Below are positions 33,083-43,385 of a stretch of 64,000 nt of DNA, one piece after another (positions within the stretch are counted from its first letter, which is position 1; each line of letters begins with the position of its first letter). A program made the translations under genes and the position numbers. The stretch covers positions 806,001 to 870,000 of the forward strand of contig NC_018207.1 of NCBI RefSeq assembly GCF_000219625.1, read 5' to 3'. Below the pieces are notes generated by a model, which saw nothing but the letters and a program-made list of their open reading frames with translations, made no database searches and was not told where the DNA came from. Source of the DNA: Zymoseptoria tritici IPO323 (Eukaryota; Ascomycota; Dothideomycetes; Mycosphaerellales; Mycosphaerellaceae).

Positions 33083-33527
33083 CTAGTATCCGCAAGCATC
33101 CTTGAGCTTCTTGAGATCTGTCGCACTCGTCAGCATCAACTCCAAACAGAAACAGGTCGAGGACATCCGAGACACATACCTCCTCCCTCACGGAAGTACT
33201 CCAGGCACACAGAGCTGCAGTCCTCCAGCTGCTTCGGCTTGATTTTCGAGCAGGTACACTGGACCCACGACGGCTTGGAGAAGACATCGCCTGTTCGCAG
33301 TCGAGTCCGTCAGCAAAAGTAGCCACCCGATGCATGGAGCGTGGTGATCAGGACATACCTCCTTCAGTTTTGGCGGTGCCGCATCCCTCGGCGATGCGGA
33401 CGACGTCCTGGCATGGTGTCCAGCCGGCGCAGTTGCCCCAGAGATCGTCTCCGTTGACTTCGCTGGGGGCAGGACGAGCGATGGCCAAGGCGGACAGAAG
33501 GGCGATGACGGCGGTGGTGGCGTGCAT
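33083..33527 (-). CDS. Small secreted cysteine-rich protein (effector candidate)
   Basis: Three exons (33527-33359, 33290-33180, 33117-33083) with two GTATGT..CAG introns of 68 and 62 nt join in phase and give 104 residues. Residues 1-18 are a signal peptide (MHATTAVIALLSALAIARP). The mature part has eight Cys: NCAGWTPC, GCG, VQCTC, DCSSVC and the final ACGY. The even Cys number and short length suggest four disulfides. I do not recognise the family. Such proteins in plant-associated Dothideomycetes include effectors and antifungal or hydrophobin-like proteins, but the hydrophobin CC pairs are absent. The secretion call is strong; an effector role is inference. Confidence 0.8.
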
Positions 33528-34873
33528 GATTGTTGTTGATGATGTTGTTGTTGATGGTATTGGATGTTGTTGTTGAAGCTTCGGGGCGTGAGATCCTGAG
33601 ATGTGTTGGTGAGACACTTGGTAAATCTGTAGGAAGCTGTTGGATGCGGGTTTGGAGTGATCTTTGGTGCGTTCTCCTCGGTCTTATGTACGCTTCCTGC
33701 TCGATTCTTTCCACTTGTGGGCAGCTGGCGCAACGCATGGATGTGATGTCTTCCGGTCAGACCAGCGGAGCATTGCGGTGCCGCGCGAGCATGTTCCTCT
33801 ATTTTGGTTGCGATACGAACTCGTGCGCAGCCGGCACAATGCGTGGCTGCAATGTCTTCCGTTCAGACCAGCGGACAACGGCGGTGACGCGCCAGCATGT
33901 TCCTGGTTGCGACACGATGTTGAGATGGGCATCATTGGCGAAATATGACATCCGATGCCGAGATGGAACGGTCTCGTTTCAGCATGGTCATGCACACATC
34001 GTAGTCCGGAAGCAAGAGCAGGATCGTGAGAGTGTGACCCAATGAGGCTCAGATCTGTGGGATCTCGGGTACATATGCGTGGAATCTGTGCACTCAAAGG
34101 TGCTGATCCCGCCGGCGTCGTTGGCACACTGCGCCTTCCGTACGTCGAACTCGATGTTGACGGGACAGACAACTGTAAACTACGGCATCATTTGACAATC
34201 CAATACCGGAAGCCGGGAAAGCATCGTTGGCGAACAGGAATAGTTCGCATGGCCGGGTGAACTGCCGGGGAGCACCCGTGTCGAACGACGAAGTCGAGGC
34301 TGAGTGCTGATGCTGACGAGATCTCTCCGTGCAGCGTTGAAGATTCCTCAAGACATATCCCGGTCTGTGTTGTCCAGACATCTTGATCGGAAGCCGCGTG
34401 CCAAGGGTATGCTTGCGCAATAATCGGATCATGGCCAACATGGAATACACAAGTCAGATATAGCGCCGAGAGATCCGGAGGTGGTATGTGCTTGCGGAGT
34501 AAGCGGATGCTGGAGGCTATGTTCGTTCGAGACTCGGAAAGCGACGGAACGGAAGACACAGGCAGGACAAGATCGGGTGCCAACACCAACAGACATAAGT
34601 GAGACCTTCGAGATTCCGGGCCACTCAAATCCCGTCCGTCTTCAATGGTGTCGTGTGTCGTGCGAGCGTCCGGTTCTGAATGTGAGCACATCACATTGAC
34701 AAAGCGCTCTCGATGCAGCTCGAAAGATTGGGCATCGACGAGGTCCGAGCCTCACACGAGACCCATGTCATGCTGCTTGAGACGCAGCGAAGACTTGAGA
34801 TGCATCATTTTTCAGTGTGCGCGAGAACATCTGTAGAGGATGCATGAGCATCTTCGAAAGCATCACGCATTAG
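33528..34873. other. Intergenic with tandem duplications
   Basis: No gene is supported. Minus-strand frames of 162 and 168 codons arise from repeated low-information sequence. A second small repeat pairs 34406-34443 with 34483-34522 (CTTGCG..AATCGGAT type). Confidence 0.4.
33717..33922. repeat. Two tandem copies of a 106-bp unit
   Basis: Copy 1 starts GCAGCTGGCGCAACGCATGG at 33721 and copy 2 starts GCAGCCGGCACAATGCGTGG at 33827. Shared blocks are TGTCTTCCG, TCAGACCAGCGGA and AGCATGTTCCT. Differences are mostly transitions, and the copies are roughly 80% alike by eye. Confidence 0.8.
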
Positions 34874-35815
34874 TCAATTACCGAGCAAACTGTCGGTCTC
34901 TGACCCTTCAGAATCGTCGCGACCAAAGTCCATGTCATATCTTCGACACAGTGCTGCAGTATAGAAGGCGAACGTCAGCTCATCCAAGCGAGCCAGCAAG
35001 GGCTCGTCCTCTTCGAATGCAATCTTCTCTTTCAGCGCACGAGCAAATTCTCCCGCGTCTCCGTGGATAGGTCTCAAACTCCCACGCTCGAAACATGGCG
35101 GATACCCACCCGCACAGGTCCAGTCGATGATCCAAGGACTCCCGTCCGCTGCAACGACGATGGTGCGCTCGTTGAGGTTCGTGTGACAGACTACCAATTC
35201 ATCAATGGCCAGTTCCGGACGATTTTGTGGTGCCTGGCGGAAGAGCTTGCAGACTTCGAGGCGGTTGTTGAGCCAGTGCGTCAAGTCGGCCTTGGTTTCG
35301 AAAGGGCCGGCATCATACTCGGTGAAATATCTCCCTTCGCAACGAATCGGCTGGCCCAGCGGACCTGGCTGGTCCACTTGCACCGTGCGAAGTTCTTTGA
35401 GCATGTCAGCGACACGTTGCACAAGTATGTCGCGCTCAGTTCCTATCAGTGTTGGCCACTTGTCCTTCAGCACGGTTCCATGTACATATTGCATGACAAT
35501 ATAGGTGACCGGAACATCCTCTTTACCTCGCTCTCGCCTGTTTTGCCCACAGTCAGTAGCGGTCCAGGCATCGAGCACTTTCGGTAGCAAGACTGTTGAA
35601 GTCCGCTGCCTGACTAGTCGCATGGTATTTGCTTCATTGATGTGCACGCGCTCTTGGCCGTACTTGACGACGACATCTGAGCGTAGGCGGGCGACCATGC
35701 TACCCCATCCTGATGGAGGCACTCTCGGCGCGATCGAAAGGCACTTCAGGATGTTCTCGCGGGTGAGAGGCTTATCCTCGAGGGGAAACGATCGTGGCTC
35801 TTCTTTTGCTTTCAT
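34874..35815 (-). CDS. Aminoglycoside-phosphotransferase/choline-kinase-like protein with altered catalytic loop
   Basis: This intact 313-residue frame starts MKAKEEPRSFPLEDKPLTRE. It has the fungal APH-family layout: VVVKYGQERVHINEANTMRL (ATP lysine and helix), VTYIVMQYVHGTVLKDKWP (hinge), a long helical insert, then the catalytic loop and IIDWTCAGGYPPCFERG. The loop reads VVCHTNLNERTIVV. The usual HxDLxxxN would need Asp and Asn where Asn and Thr stand, while the metal-binding Asp of IDW is kept. The protein may be a pseudokinase or have weak activity. These fungal proteins are common, cytosolic and mostly of unknown substrate. Confidence 0.82.
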   Translation of the reverse strand: MKAKEEPRSFPLEDKPLTRENILKCLSIAPRVPPSGWGSMVARLRSDVVVKYGQERVHINEANTMRLVRQRTSTVLLPKVLDAWTATDCGQNRRERGKEDVPVTYIVMQYVHGTVLKDKWPTLIGTERDILVQRVADMLKELRTVQVDQPGPLGQPIRCEGRYFTEYDAGPFETKADLTHWLNNRLEVCKLFRQAPQNRPELAIDELVVCHTNLNERTIVVAADGSPWIIDWTCAGGYPPCFERGSLRPIHGDAGEFARALKEKIAFEEDEPLLARLDELTFAFYTAALCRRYDMDFGRDDSEGSETDSLLGN

Positions 35816-36391
35816 GATGATTGTAGCGTCTTGAGATCCTTCTCCTCGACCATGAGAATCTCACAGGAAGTCTTCACAGTGATGATGATTGGTTCGGGAG
35901 GTTCGCACGGTGGTGAATAATTGAAGAAGAGGGAGTAAGGTAAGGTACTGAACTTCAGGCAGCACAATGCTAGCGCCAGTCGAGCCTCAGGCATAAACCT
36001 AGTCTATCACTAGAACTATCGGCTCTGTCAAACTTCCAGGTTCCTTGGCCCCAAGCCCCCATTCCGCGGAGAGCTGTCGCCGTCTCGCCGTCTCGCCCAA
36101 TCCTCTTCCACCGCCAGCCGTCACTGTCGTCTATAGCGTACGACGGCATGGCTTGGCAACTCGCTCAACCGGTCCAAGTAAGCCTTTTGCCAAAACATCG
36201 GCGTCATGGCGAAAACAGAAAGGCTGAGACCATCGTTTGGTCTTCATCCCATCCATGATTCATCCATACCGCGACATGATTGATCTTCTCCGCGGGCGTG
36301 TGATGAAGCAGAAGACGAAAGCAAGCCCATAGATTGTGGACGAGGATTGTCGGGACTTACGATAGCACGTAGGGGAGTGATTACCGGCAGA
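35816..36391. other. Intergenic, divergent promoter region
   Basis: Nothing beyond short chance frames is seen. Confidence 0.5.
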
Positions 36392-37125
36392 ATGTTCGTA
36401 GCGGCTAGGCTTTTGCCTCTCTTGCTGGCATACAACACGCTGGCTCAGGAATCATCGACAGATGTCTCACAAACTGCGGATATATCGACGACGACGGCGG
36501 CGACCACTCCGGAAGCCACTGTGACCGTTTCGCTGTGGCTGCCAATGGGCGGTCCCGACGATTTATCAATCCAGGCTTCGATCGTCACCGTAGTAAGTCT
36601 TTCTATATCTATCGCTCTCTCCACCTCCCTAACTCAACCCTACAGTCTCCCGACAAGACAGCCTATGCTCTCCGCTGCAAGGCAGACAACACAGCCGCCC
36701 TCTGCCGCGGTTACGACCCACCCATCACCATCACCGAAGGCGAAAGCACCATCGCTTTCGTACACACCTACTTCCGCAATCCCGAAGAGACAGCAACCTT
36801 AGTCCGCCCCCTCACGGTCTCCTGCTTGATGGCCGGCGCATCCCTCTCCGCCGGCAGAGCAGCTACCTCCGCACTTTGCACCGTCGCCTCGGAGATCTCA
36901 GGCTTGGGAATCATGGCGAGCACGACCCGGCTGGCGAGTAGTGAGATTCAGTACATGCCTGTGACGATTACCGAGGGCGCGGCGAAGCTGGTCGCTGAGA
37001 CGGCGACGCCGACGACTGATGTGGTGGCGCCTAGTACAGCGGCCGCAGACATGCCGCGCATCACTGCTTTGGCACGTTTCGGGTTGGGCGGAGCTGTGGG
37101 TGTGGCGATTTTGGCGAACATGTGA
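36392..37125 (+). CDS. GPI-anchored secreted protein, function unknown
   Basis: There are two exons (36392-36592, 36646-37125) around a 53-nt intron with GTAAGT donor, CCTAACTC branch and TACAG acceptor, giving 226 residues. Residues 1-18 are a signal peptide (MFVAARLLPLLLAYNTLAQ). A Ser/Thr stretch precedes TVTVSLWLPMGGPDDLSIQA. The next part has four Cys (LRCKADNTAALCRGY, VSCLMAG, ALCTV) and ITITEGESTIAF. The C-terminus is a Thr/Ala stalk and a GPI-type hydrophobic tail (ARFGLGGAVGVAILANM). This matches a common unnamed class of ascomycete surface proteins. Confidence 0.83.
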
Positions 37126-37918
37126 GCTCTTGCCATGCCAGCAGACGGACAAGGACCGCTGCAGCAATGCGTTACCATGGAGTCGGGCCAGGAACACTGT
37201 CCCAGGAAGTCGAGTGTCGACTCACGCAGCAGCACCACCAGACCACTGCATGTAATACCGGCACAGTCGCGAGAAAAAGGGAGCGGAACCGCGCAAAGTG
37301 CACTCTCGAAACGGAGCATGCACGCTACACGGAATGGATTCCACGATGATCTGGAACTGACGGCCGCGTCAATTCCGCGCGCCAGCGCCGACATCTCGTC
37401 TGGGGCACATTCCGGCCTGCCTTCATGAGTCTGGAAAGTCTGTCGATGTGCAATGAAGCACAACGATCTCGTCTGGTCAAGCACCCACGACCGAGCAGCT
37501 TCACCAGCCTTCCGATTGAGGGTGTTCGGCAGATCTGACGAAACACGAAGCCTCGTTTCTCCGGTCCAGGAAAATACTCTGGGTCATTTTTGGTCGAGCA
37601 ACAGGGCTTTGAAGAGGACCATCTGATCATCACCACTGATGCACCAGTGCAGATATAATCTTGGATAAATTTACGACATTTATGACAACGAAATGCGATT
37701 GAGCGACACGAGCAGTCGAGCAATATGCCTCTGTTTCTCTCGTCTGTTTGACCAGCTTCATCATGCCCGCTTCATGAATTCCTGCAACGTGCAGCGTGCT
37801 GTAGTATATATTGGTCCAGTCGACCAGCGCACGTCCTGTTTGCGCCTGTATATCCACCGTCTCATCCATGACTGATGTCTACCTCTTCCTTAGAAGCCCT
37901 CCATTGTCCTACTTCCAT
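37126..37918. other. Intergenic, convergent 3' regions
   Basis: No gene or repeat is seen. The frames here are short and overlap on opposite strands. Confidence 0.5.
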
Positions 37919-38868
37919 TCACTTTCCCTTACTCGCAGCGGCCTCCACCGTCGCCTTCCTCTCCCTCCTCTCCTTGCCTCCATATACCGCCCCACTCGTC
38001 CCTACCACCACCCCAAGGATGCCCATTAAGACCACAAAATTAAACAGCACACTGCTCCCATTTCCCGCCATCTCCGCACTCTCCGCCTGCACTGTCCGTC
38101 TCCTCCTCACCCTCTGCCGCTTCTCAATCTCCTCATGCGTAGCCGTGTGCGCGCGTCCGTCGAAATGCGGGACATCTCTTCCTTCGAACCCAGCAGCGAA
38201 GCCACCTGGTCCCATTCCTGGCTCCGCGCTAGCTCCTCCTGCTGAAGGACCGCGCGGACCAGACGCGGCTTGACCTTGTGCTTCGTGAGAGTGCGAGGAT
38301 TTCTGGGAGTGTTCGGAGCGCTTGTCGGAGTGTTCGCCCCAGCCGCCGGAGCGGTAGAAGGAGGGCGGAGGGCCACGAAAGGCGGTTCGACGGCGTGACA
38401 GACCCGAGGCGGGACGGCCGCCGGGACCTGAGGAGGAGGAGGCGGAGGAGTAGCTGCCGCGAGGCGAGCTGGCGGAGCTAGAGGGAGCGGAAGAGGTTTG
38501 GATGTGGTCGCGGTCGTAACGTTGTCTCTTCTCGGGAGAGCCGAGGGTTGCGTAGGCTTCGGAGATTTTTACGAACTTCTGGGAGGCGGAGGGGTCGTTG
38601 GGGTGTAGGTCAGGGTGGTGGGATTTGGAGAGTTTGTAGAATTGCCTGGATGGAGGTTAGTGAAAGTTGTAGAGAGTGCGCTGAGGAGGACGGACTTCTT
38701 GATCTCCTTGGGTGTGGCATTGGTGGGTAGATCGAGGGTGTTGTAGTGATTGCCTCCTTCATCTTGACGGCGGATGGAGGAGTGGAAGGGTCGCGTGCTC
38801 AAGGCATTATTGAGGAAGGAGATGGACGGTGGAATGGTCCGCTTGTGGAAGCATGATCGTACAATCAT
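37919..38868 (-). CDS. Mitochondrial-type J-domain (DnaJ) membrane protein
   Basis: There are two exons (38868-38696, 38645-37919) around a 50-nt intron (GTCCGT..CCAG), giving 299 residues. The N-terminus is a basic presequence (FLNNALSTRPFHSSIRRQ). The J domain runs from HYNTLDLPTNATPKEIKK across the splice into QFYKLSKSHHPDLHPND, with the HPD motif intact, and ends KRQRYDRDH. A Ser/Gly-rich linker follows. Near residue 265 a membrane segment (VLFNFVVLMGILGVVVGTSG) precedes a basic tail. The protein should recruit and stimulate an Hsp70, probably at a mitochondrial membrane. Its partner is unknown. It is divergent from RTT106 across about 240 bp. Confidence 0.85.
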
Positions 38869-39110
38869 GCCTCATGCTGGGATTGGGACATGCATTGGTC
38901 TACGGATGAGAGAGGAAACGAGAACGCATCCGTGAACATTGGATTGCTGCTTAAAGACGTCACTGACTGACCTCGATACCAGCAATTTGATGCCTGAGGC
39001 ATCAAGCGCGTCTGTTCGTCGACGTGCAGGCACCTCGAAGACGTCGTCGTCGAATTCACAACATAGCCGGATCAGACATTGGGAACGACCATCGACAACA
39101 CCCATCAAGT

Positions 39111-40445
39111 ATGGCCTCCGCATGGTCGCAAAACGTTCAGAACGCCTTTCAAAGCAATACAGACCTTGCAGCAAGAATCATCGACGTGGCGCAACGACAT
39201 CAAGGAGAACTCCCAGCATTATTCGGCGACATCGCCAAGCACATTCTTTCATCAACGCCGGCCGCTCCATCAGCGAGCAAGAAACGGAAGTTGGACGAAT
39301 CAAGTCAGGCAGTTCAAAACGGGACCAGTACCGGAATCTCGAACCCAGTGATATCATTCGAGTGCAAAAACGTCAGCTTTGCCGTACCCGCAAGGAAGAA
39401 GTTGAAACTCCAACTCGTTGCGGACAATGCAGACGCCAATAGGAAAGAAGTTCGAGTACTGAATCAGCAAACGAACGATGTCGAGTACTCCATCTCGAAT
39501 ACACAGATCGAGCAGGCGTTCTGTCTGCCGGTCCCTGAGAAGCAACAGCGGCAATGGAACTTCGTGATCTTTCCTCAAAACGGTGCGACGACTGCAGAGG
39601 GTATGCCATGTGAGCAGATGGTGTTCACTTTGAATGAGACCAAGCCGGATGATGCTAGCTCAGCGAGTCGAGCGGTGGTTGAGGGAGACACTTATGTTTC
39701 GGTCACGGAGCCAGAGATGAACCAGCTTTTGCAACCGCTTGGCAAACGTGTCGTGAAGCCGACCGAGGCCGAATTCTCGAGCAGCATACCGCAGTCGCAT
39801 CGAAAAGGAGAGAAGGCATATCATGTAAAGTCTCACAGAGGGACAAAAGAGGGTGAGTCCGACCTATGTCAAGTGCGGAATTTGTCAAATTAACCACCAG
39901 CAGGCTACCTCTTCTTCCTCTCCAACGGCATCGTCTTCGGCTTCAAGAAACCCCTATCCTTCTTCCCATTCTCCGTCATTGAATCCATCAGCTACACATC
40001 CGTCCTGCAACGAACATTCAACCTTGTGATAACATCCAACGAAGGTGACAGTGCCGAGACCCAGGACACCGAATTCAGCATGATCGATCAAGCCGACTTT
40101 GGCGGTATCGACGAGTACGTCAAGCGACACGGATTGAACGACGCCTCGCTGGCCGCGAATAGGCGGGCTAAGGCATATAACGTCAACAAGACCAAGGCAG
40201 AAGTGAATGGTGATGCAGGCGGTGCTGAGAATGGTGTCGAGGGAGAGGAGTCAGAACTGGCGAAAGCCGAGCAGGCGCTCCAAGACGCCGAGGATGAGGA
40301 GGAAGAGGACTACGAGGCTTCGGGCGGGGAGAGCGAGGGCGAGTACAGTGATGAGGACGATGAAGATGGCGAGGAGTATGGTGATGAGGTCGATGAAGAG
40401 GGCGGCGACGAGGTGGAGCACGACGAGGACGCCCTTGAGGAGTAG
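39111..40445 (+). CDS. RTT106: Histone chaperone Rtt106-like
   Basis: There are two exons (39111-39852, 39904-40445) around a 51-nt intron (GTGAGT..AGCAG), giving 427 residues. The start [20 protein letters not shown] is chosen over an in-frame upstream Met because it begins the conserved helix. The tandem PH-like core runs through [40 protein letters not shown] and [15 protein letters not shown]. The diagnostic [20 protein letters not shown] follows, then an acidic Asp/Glu tail of ~70 residues. Rtt106 binds H3-H4 with acetylated H3K56 and acts in nucleosome assembly and silencing in the nucleus. Confidence 0.9.
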
Positions 40446-40468
40446 CCACGTCCGGCAGAGCTGTACGT

Positions 40469-41330
40469 GGTTGGTCTCCGCGCAAAGTCACAGACAGAAT
40501 ATTTTGACCCTTCTCAGTCTCATGCACTTCAATCGACAATCGAAACGAGCACTCCTACCCTGCCTCGGACAGGATGTATCGCGGCGCAAATTTTTCATGG
40601 AAGATCGCGCGGTACCAAAGTCCCATCCCATGTTCTCAACGCTGCTTCGTCACTCCGATTGTGCTTTCATGGTACCCTACACCTCCAGATACGAGCCCGA
40701 TGAGGATGCGCTGGACGAGTGATCATGACGCATACAGCGGTGTATGGTCGGTCGCAGCGAAATCTCTGAGGACAGACATTCTGACAGTTTTCAGGGGCAT
40801 GCACTTCGACTGACTATGGAACGAGCAAACCTACACCGCCAGGTTGAAAGAATTCGTCGCATTGATATGGCGTTCCAAAGTTGTCCCATGGCCAGGGGAT
40901 GGATGGTACCAAGATTCCATCACCAAATTCTCGATGCTGCTCCGGCGCTGCTCTTTGCATCCAATCATACTCCCATGATACACGACATCTTTATATTCGA
41001 GGACGACGACGCTGCGCCCAACGAGCAATCGTGTTGTGGGCGACCGCGAATGGTCAGTGACAGCCAAATATGATTTCGGATACCAAAATATCTGACATTG
41101 CTAAGGGCCACACACCTGGATGAAAAAATTATACGCCTCTCCGGTTCTGCTGCACCCTCAACAATCGTCTCCTCGCGACCACCCAATGGATTGCCGCTTA
41201 CGACCTAAGGCTCTGTCGTGGTTGCTGTGCAGTCCTTCGCACATCCGCCGTTCTGCAACATTATACTTCCATGGTACCACATCTCTATTCATATACAGAC
41301 TTTGGGGGTTCCAAACATTGAAGGCTCGGG
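40469..41330. repeat. Three diverged tandem units of ~270-305 bp
   Basis: The units start near 40469, 40741 and 41045 with a GGTC.G....CAGC.AAA..TGAC type block. Units 1 and 2 share CATGCACTTC followed by GAAACGAGCA or GGAACGAGCA. Units 1 and 3 share TTCATGGTACC or TCCATGGTACC. Unit 2 can be read as VGRSEISEDRHSDSFQGHAL and unit 1 as VGLRAKSQTEYFDPSQSHAL, so the unit may derive from coding DNA. Divergence is high. Confidence 0.5.
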
Positions 41331-41450
41331 GCTCTGCCATACTTTCGCAACCAAGATGCCATATTTTTGCGCCCGTATTTTGCTTGGGATAAGTATTTCT
41401 CCCATCCTGTCCGTTTCCTGCTCCTCTCCAGTTCACCGGAACCCCGTTTC

Positions 41451-41603
41451 AGCAGAAAGACAGAAGCACCACAAGCCCACCTGTCAACGCACCAGCAGAA
41501 AACAGAAGAATCACAAGCACTCCTGTCGACGCACCAGCAGAAAACAGAAGAACCACAAGCACTCCTGTCAGTGCACCAGCAGAAAACAGAAGCACCACAA
41601 GTC
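41451..41603 (+). repeat. 42-bp minisatellite in the 5' leader of the F-box gene
   Basis: About 3.6 copies of a 42-43-bp unit start at 41451, 41494, 41536 and 41578, each beginning AGCAGAAA.ACAGAAG and containing CACAAGC and CCTGTC. The 14-codon length keeps frame, so two reading frames stay open across it with 14-residue repeats (THQQKTEE.QALLS and TSRKQKNHKHSC). Confidence 0.9.
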
Positions 41604-41665
41604 TAAACGCACAAGTCTACCGCTCCACTCAAGCACCGCAACCCCTCTTACTACCACCAAGCAGC

Positions 41666-43255
41666 ATGGCTCCTCAAGGATTCCGCCTCTGGACCGACAT
41701 GGCCGCCATCGATCGTGCTCTGCAATCTCGGCAGGCTTTCCTCGCTACTGTCAACAATGCCAATCAGGGACGCGCTACTGAGATCGTCCCTGAGATCGTC
41801 CAAGAGAATGAGGACGGCGACGTCCAGATGGTCGACGATGACGAAGAAGTGTTTGTGCAGTATTACCGATATGGCAGCAGCTCCACCAACCCGATCATGG
41901 TCGAGTCTGACGATGACGACGACGACCACGACGACGTTTCAATCAAAGATGAGCCACTCGAGGAACCTCCAAGCTTCCTCACAAGCCTTCCCAACGAAGT
42001 GCTTCTGAACATCATGGACGTCTGCCCTTCAGCCGACCTTCTGAGCCTCACCAGAACCTGCCGTCGCTTCCGCGAAGTGCTCTCTCTCCGCGGCGCCAAG
42101 CGCTCCAAGGACTTGCGCAACACCCAACGAGATCGTCTCGCCACCGAAACGGAACCGATCAACTTCACCGGCATGAACCTCGCGACTGCCATCCGTACGC
42201 ATTACGCCATGTACAACAAACCCGACCCAAGCCAGTACGACGAGTCTGCCAATTACTTGGCTCTGAAGTACGTTGACGCCAACCACGTGGACGACCAGGA
42301 CGCTTCCAACGAGGATGATTCCGGCGAGATTGTGGTGCAACAGTTTGATGACCTCGCCGCTGAGCGTCTTGACGAAGAGGGCATCGACGAGGAGGATATC
42401 GACGAGGAGGACATCGACGAAGAGGACATCGACGAGGAGGATCTCGACGAAGAGAGTATGGACGAAGAGGGTATGGACGAAGAGATTGATCTCCCAATGG
42501 ATGATGAGTGGCGTATTGACGGGGAGGAAATGTATGAATTTCAGGACGATACTGCCGGTGATGCTCCGTGGACCCTCCGCGACTACAAGCACCGCTTCTA
42601 CCACAATCTGATCAAGTACGTCCTCTGGATCGACCACGTCCACAAATTCAACTTGGACTACGAAGCCATGCGCCCCTGCTTCGAACCTCAATTCAACCAT
42701 CGGCCAGCCGAGGAACTTTCCGAAGATTTGCTCGCGCGACTCGGTAAATGGCTCGCCGAACCCTTTCTCCCGGTCAAGGACATGCCACAACTCTGCATCG
42801 AGAGGGATATCAAGGACTTCCGCACCAACTCCATCATCGCCAAGATACCAGACTCGGAGACGAGCGAGCTACGCGAAGAGATCTTCTGGGAAGCCGTCAA
42901 AGCCGGCCTGCGATCTACCGCCTCCACCTACGACCTCCGGAAAGACTCCGCCTTGCACAAGCGCTTAGGACTCCCGCGTCTTCGAAGGCATCAATTTCCA
43001 ACCCGTGCTTTCCGATACTATGCCCCCAAGGCATCCCAATTCTCGGAGGATGTACGTGCTGGGCGGGTCAAACACGCGGGATATCAGGCGAGACTGAGGA
43101 AGAACTGGCCAAAGGCGGCGCACTATGCGTATGCGCTGTGTAGACGTTTGAGAAAGAATGAGGGGAGTCGGGTGCGGGACAATCTGATCAAGGCGGCGAT
43201 GATGGAGGGATTGGAGACGTGTTTTGATTCAGGGAACCCCTTCCGTTGGGGATGA
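41666..43255 (+). CDS. F-box protein with long acidic repeat
   Basis: This is a single-exon, 529-residue frame starting MAPQGFRLWTDMAAIDRALQ. Residues 1-95 are acidic. The F-box is at about 100-145 (PPSFLTSLPNEVLLNIMDVC, then LLSLTRTCRRFREVL). Residues ~230-275 are an acidic tract with hexapeptide-like repeats of DEEDI type. The C-terminal half is helical (WTLRDYKHRFYHNLIKYVLW, LCIERDIKDFRTN) and ends NPFRWG. F-box proteins link substrates to SCF ubiquitin ligases via Skp1; the target is unknown. The last ~100 bp are duplicated just downstream and the leader holds a minisatellite. Confidence 0.82.
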   Translation: MAPQGFRLWTDMAAIDRALQSRQAFLATVNNANQGRATEIVPEIVQENEDGDVQMVDDDEEVFVQYYRYGSSSTNPIMVESDDDDDDHDDVSIKDEPLEEPPSFLTSLPNEVLLNIMDVCPSADLLSLTRTCRRFREVLSLRGAKRSKDLRNTQRDRLATETEPINFTGMNLATAIRTHYAMYNKPDPSQYDESANYLALKYVDANHVDDQDASNEDDSGEIVVQQFDDLAAERLDEEGIDEEDIDEEDIDEEDIDEEDLDEESMDEEGMDEEIDLPMDDEWRIDGEEMYEFQDDTAGDAPWTLRDYKHRFYHNLIKYVLWIDHVHKFNLDYEAMRPCFEPQFNHRPAEELSEDLLARLGKWLAEPFLPVKDMPQLCIERDIKDFRTNSIIAKIPDSETSELREEIFWEAVKAGLRSTASTYDLRKDSALHKRLGLPRLRRHQFPTRAFRYYAPKASQFSEDVRAGRVKHAGYQARLRKNWPKAAHYAYALCRRLRKNEGSRVRDNLIKAAMMEGLETCFDSGNPFRWG

Positions 43256-43385
43256 GGGAGAGGAGGGATGATGAGGGGAGTCGGGTGCGGAACAATTTGA
43301 TCAAGGCGGCGATGATGGAGGGGTTGAAGACGTGTTTTGTGTCAGAAATTGCCTTCCGTTGGGGATGAGGGCGAGGAGGGATGAC
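43160..43385 (+). repeat. 113-bp tandem duplication of the F-box gene 3' end
   Basis: Bases 43160-43272 (the last ~33 codons, stop and short 3' flank) recur at 43273-43385. The period is 113 bp, from AGGGGAGTCGGGTGCGG at 43161 to the same string at 43274. Differences are few and mostly transitions. The second copy lies after the stop codon. Confidence 0.9.

Noticed and set aside
32802..33335. Minus-strand frame of 177 codons
   Set aside because: It reads through two introns of the small secreted protein and then out of frame; the spliced model explains the locus better.
34188..34694. Minus-strand frames of 168 and 118 codons with a shared IRLLRKH segment
   Set aside because: The similarity comes from a short local duplication. 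There is no start context, domain or splice support.
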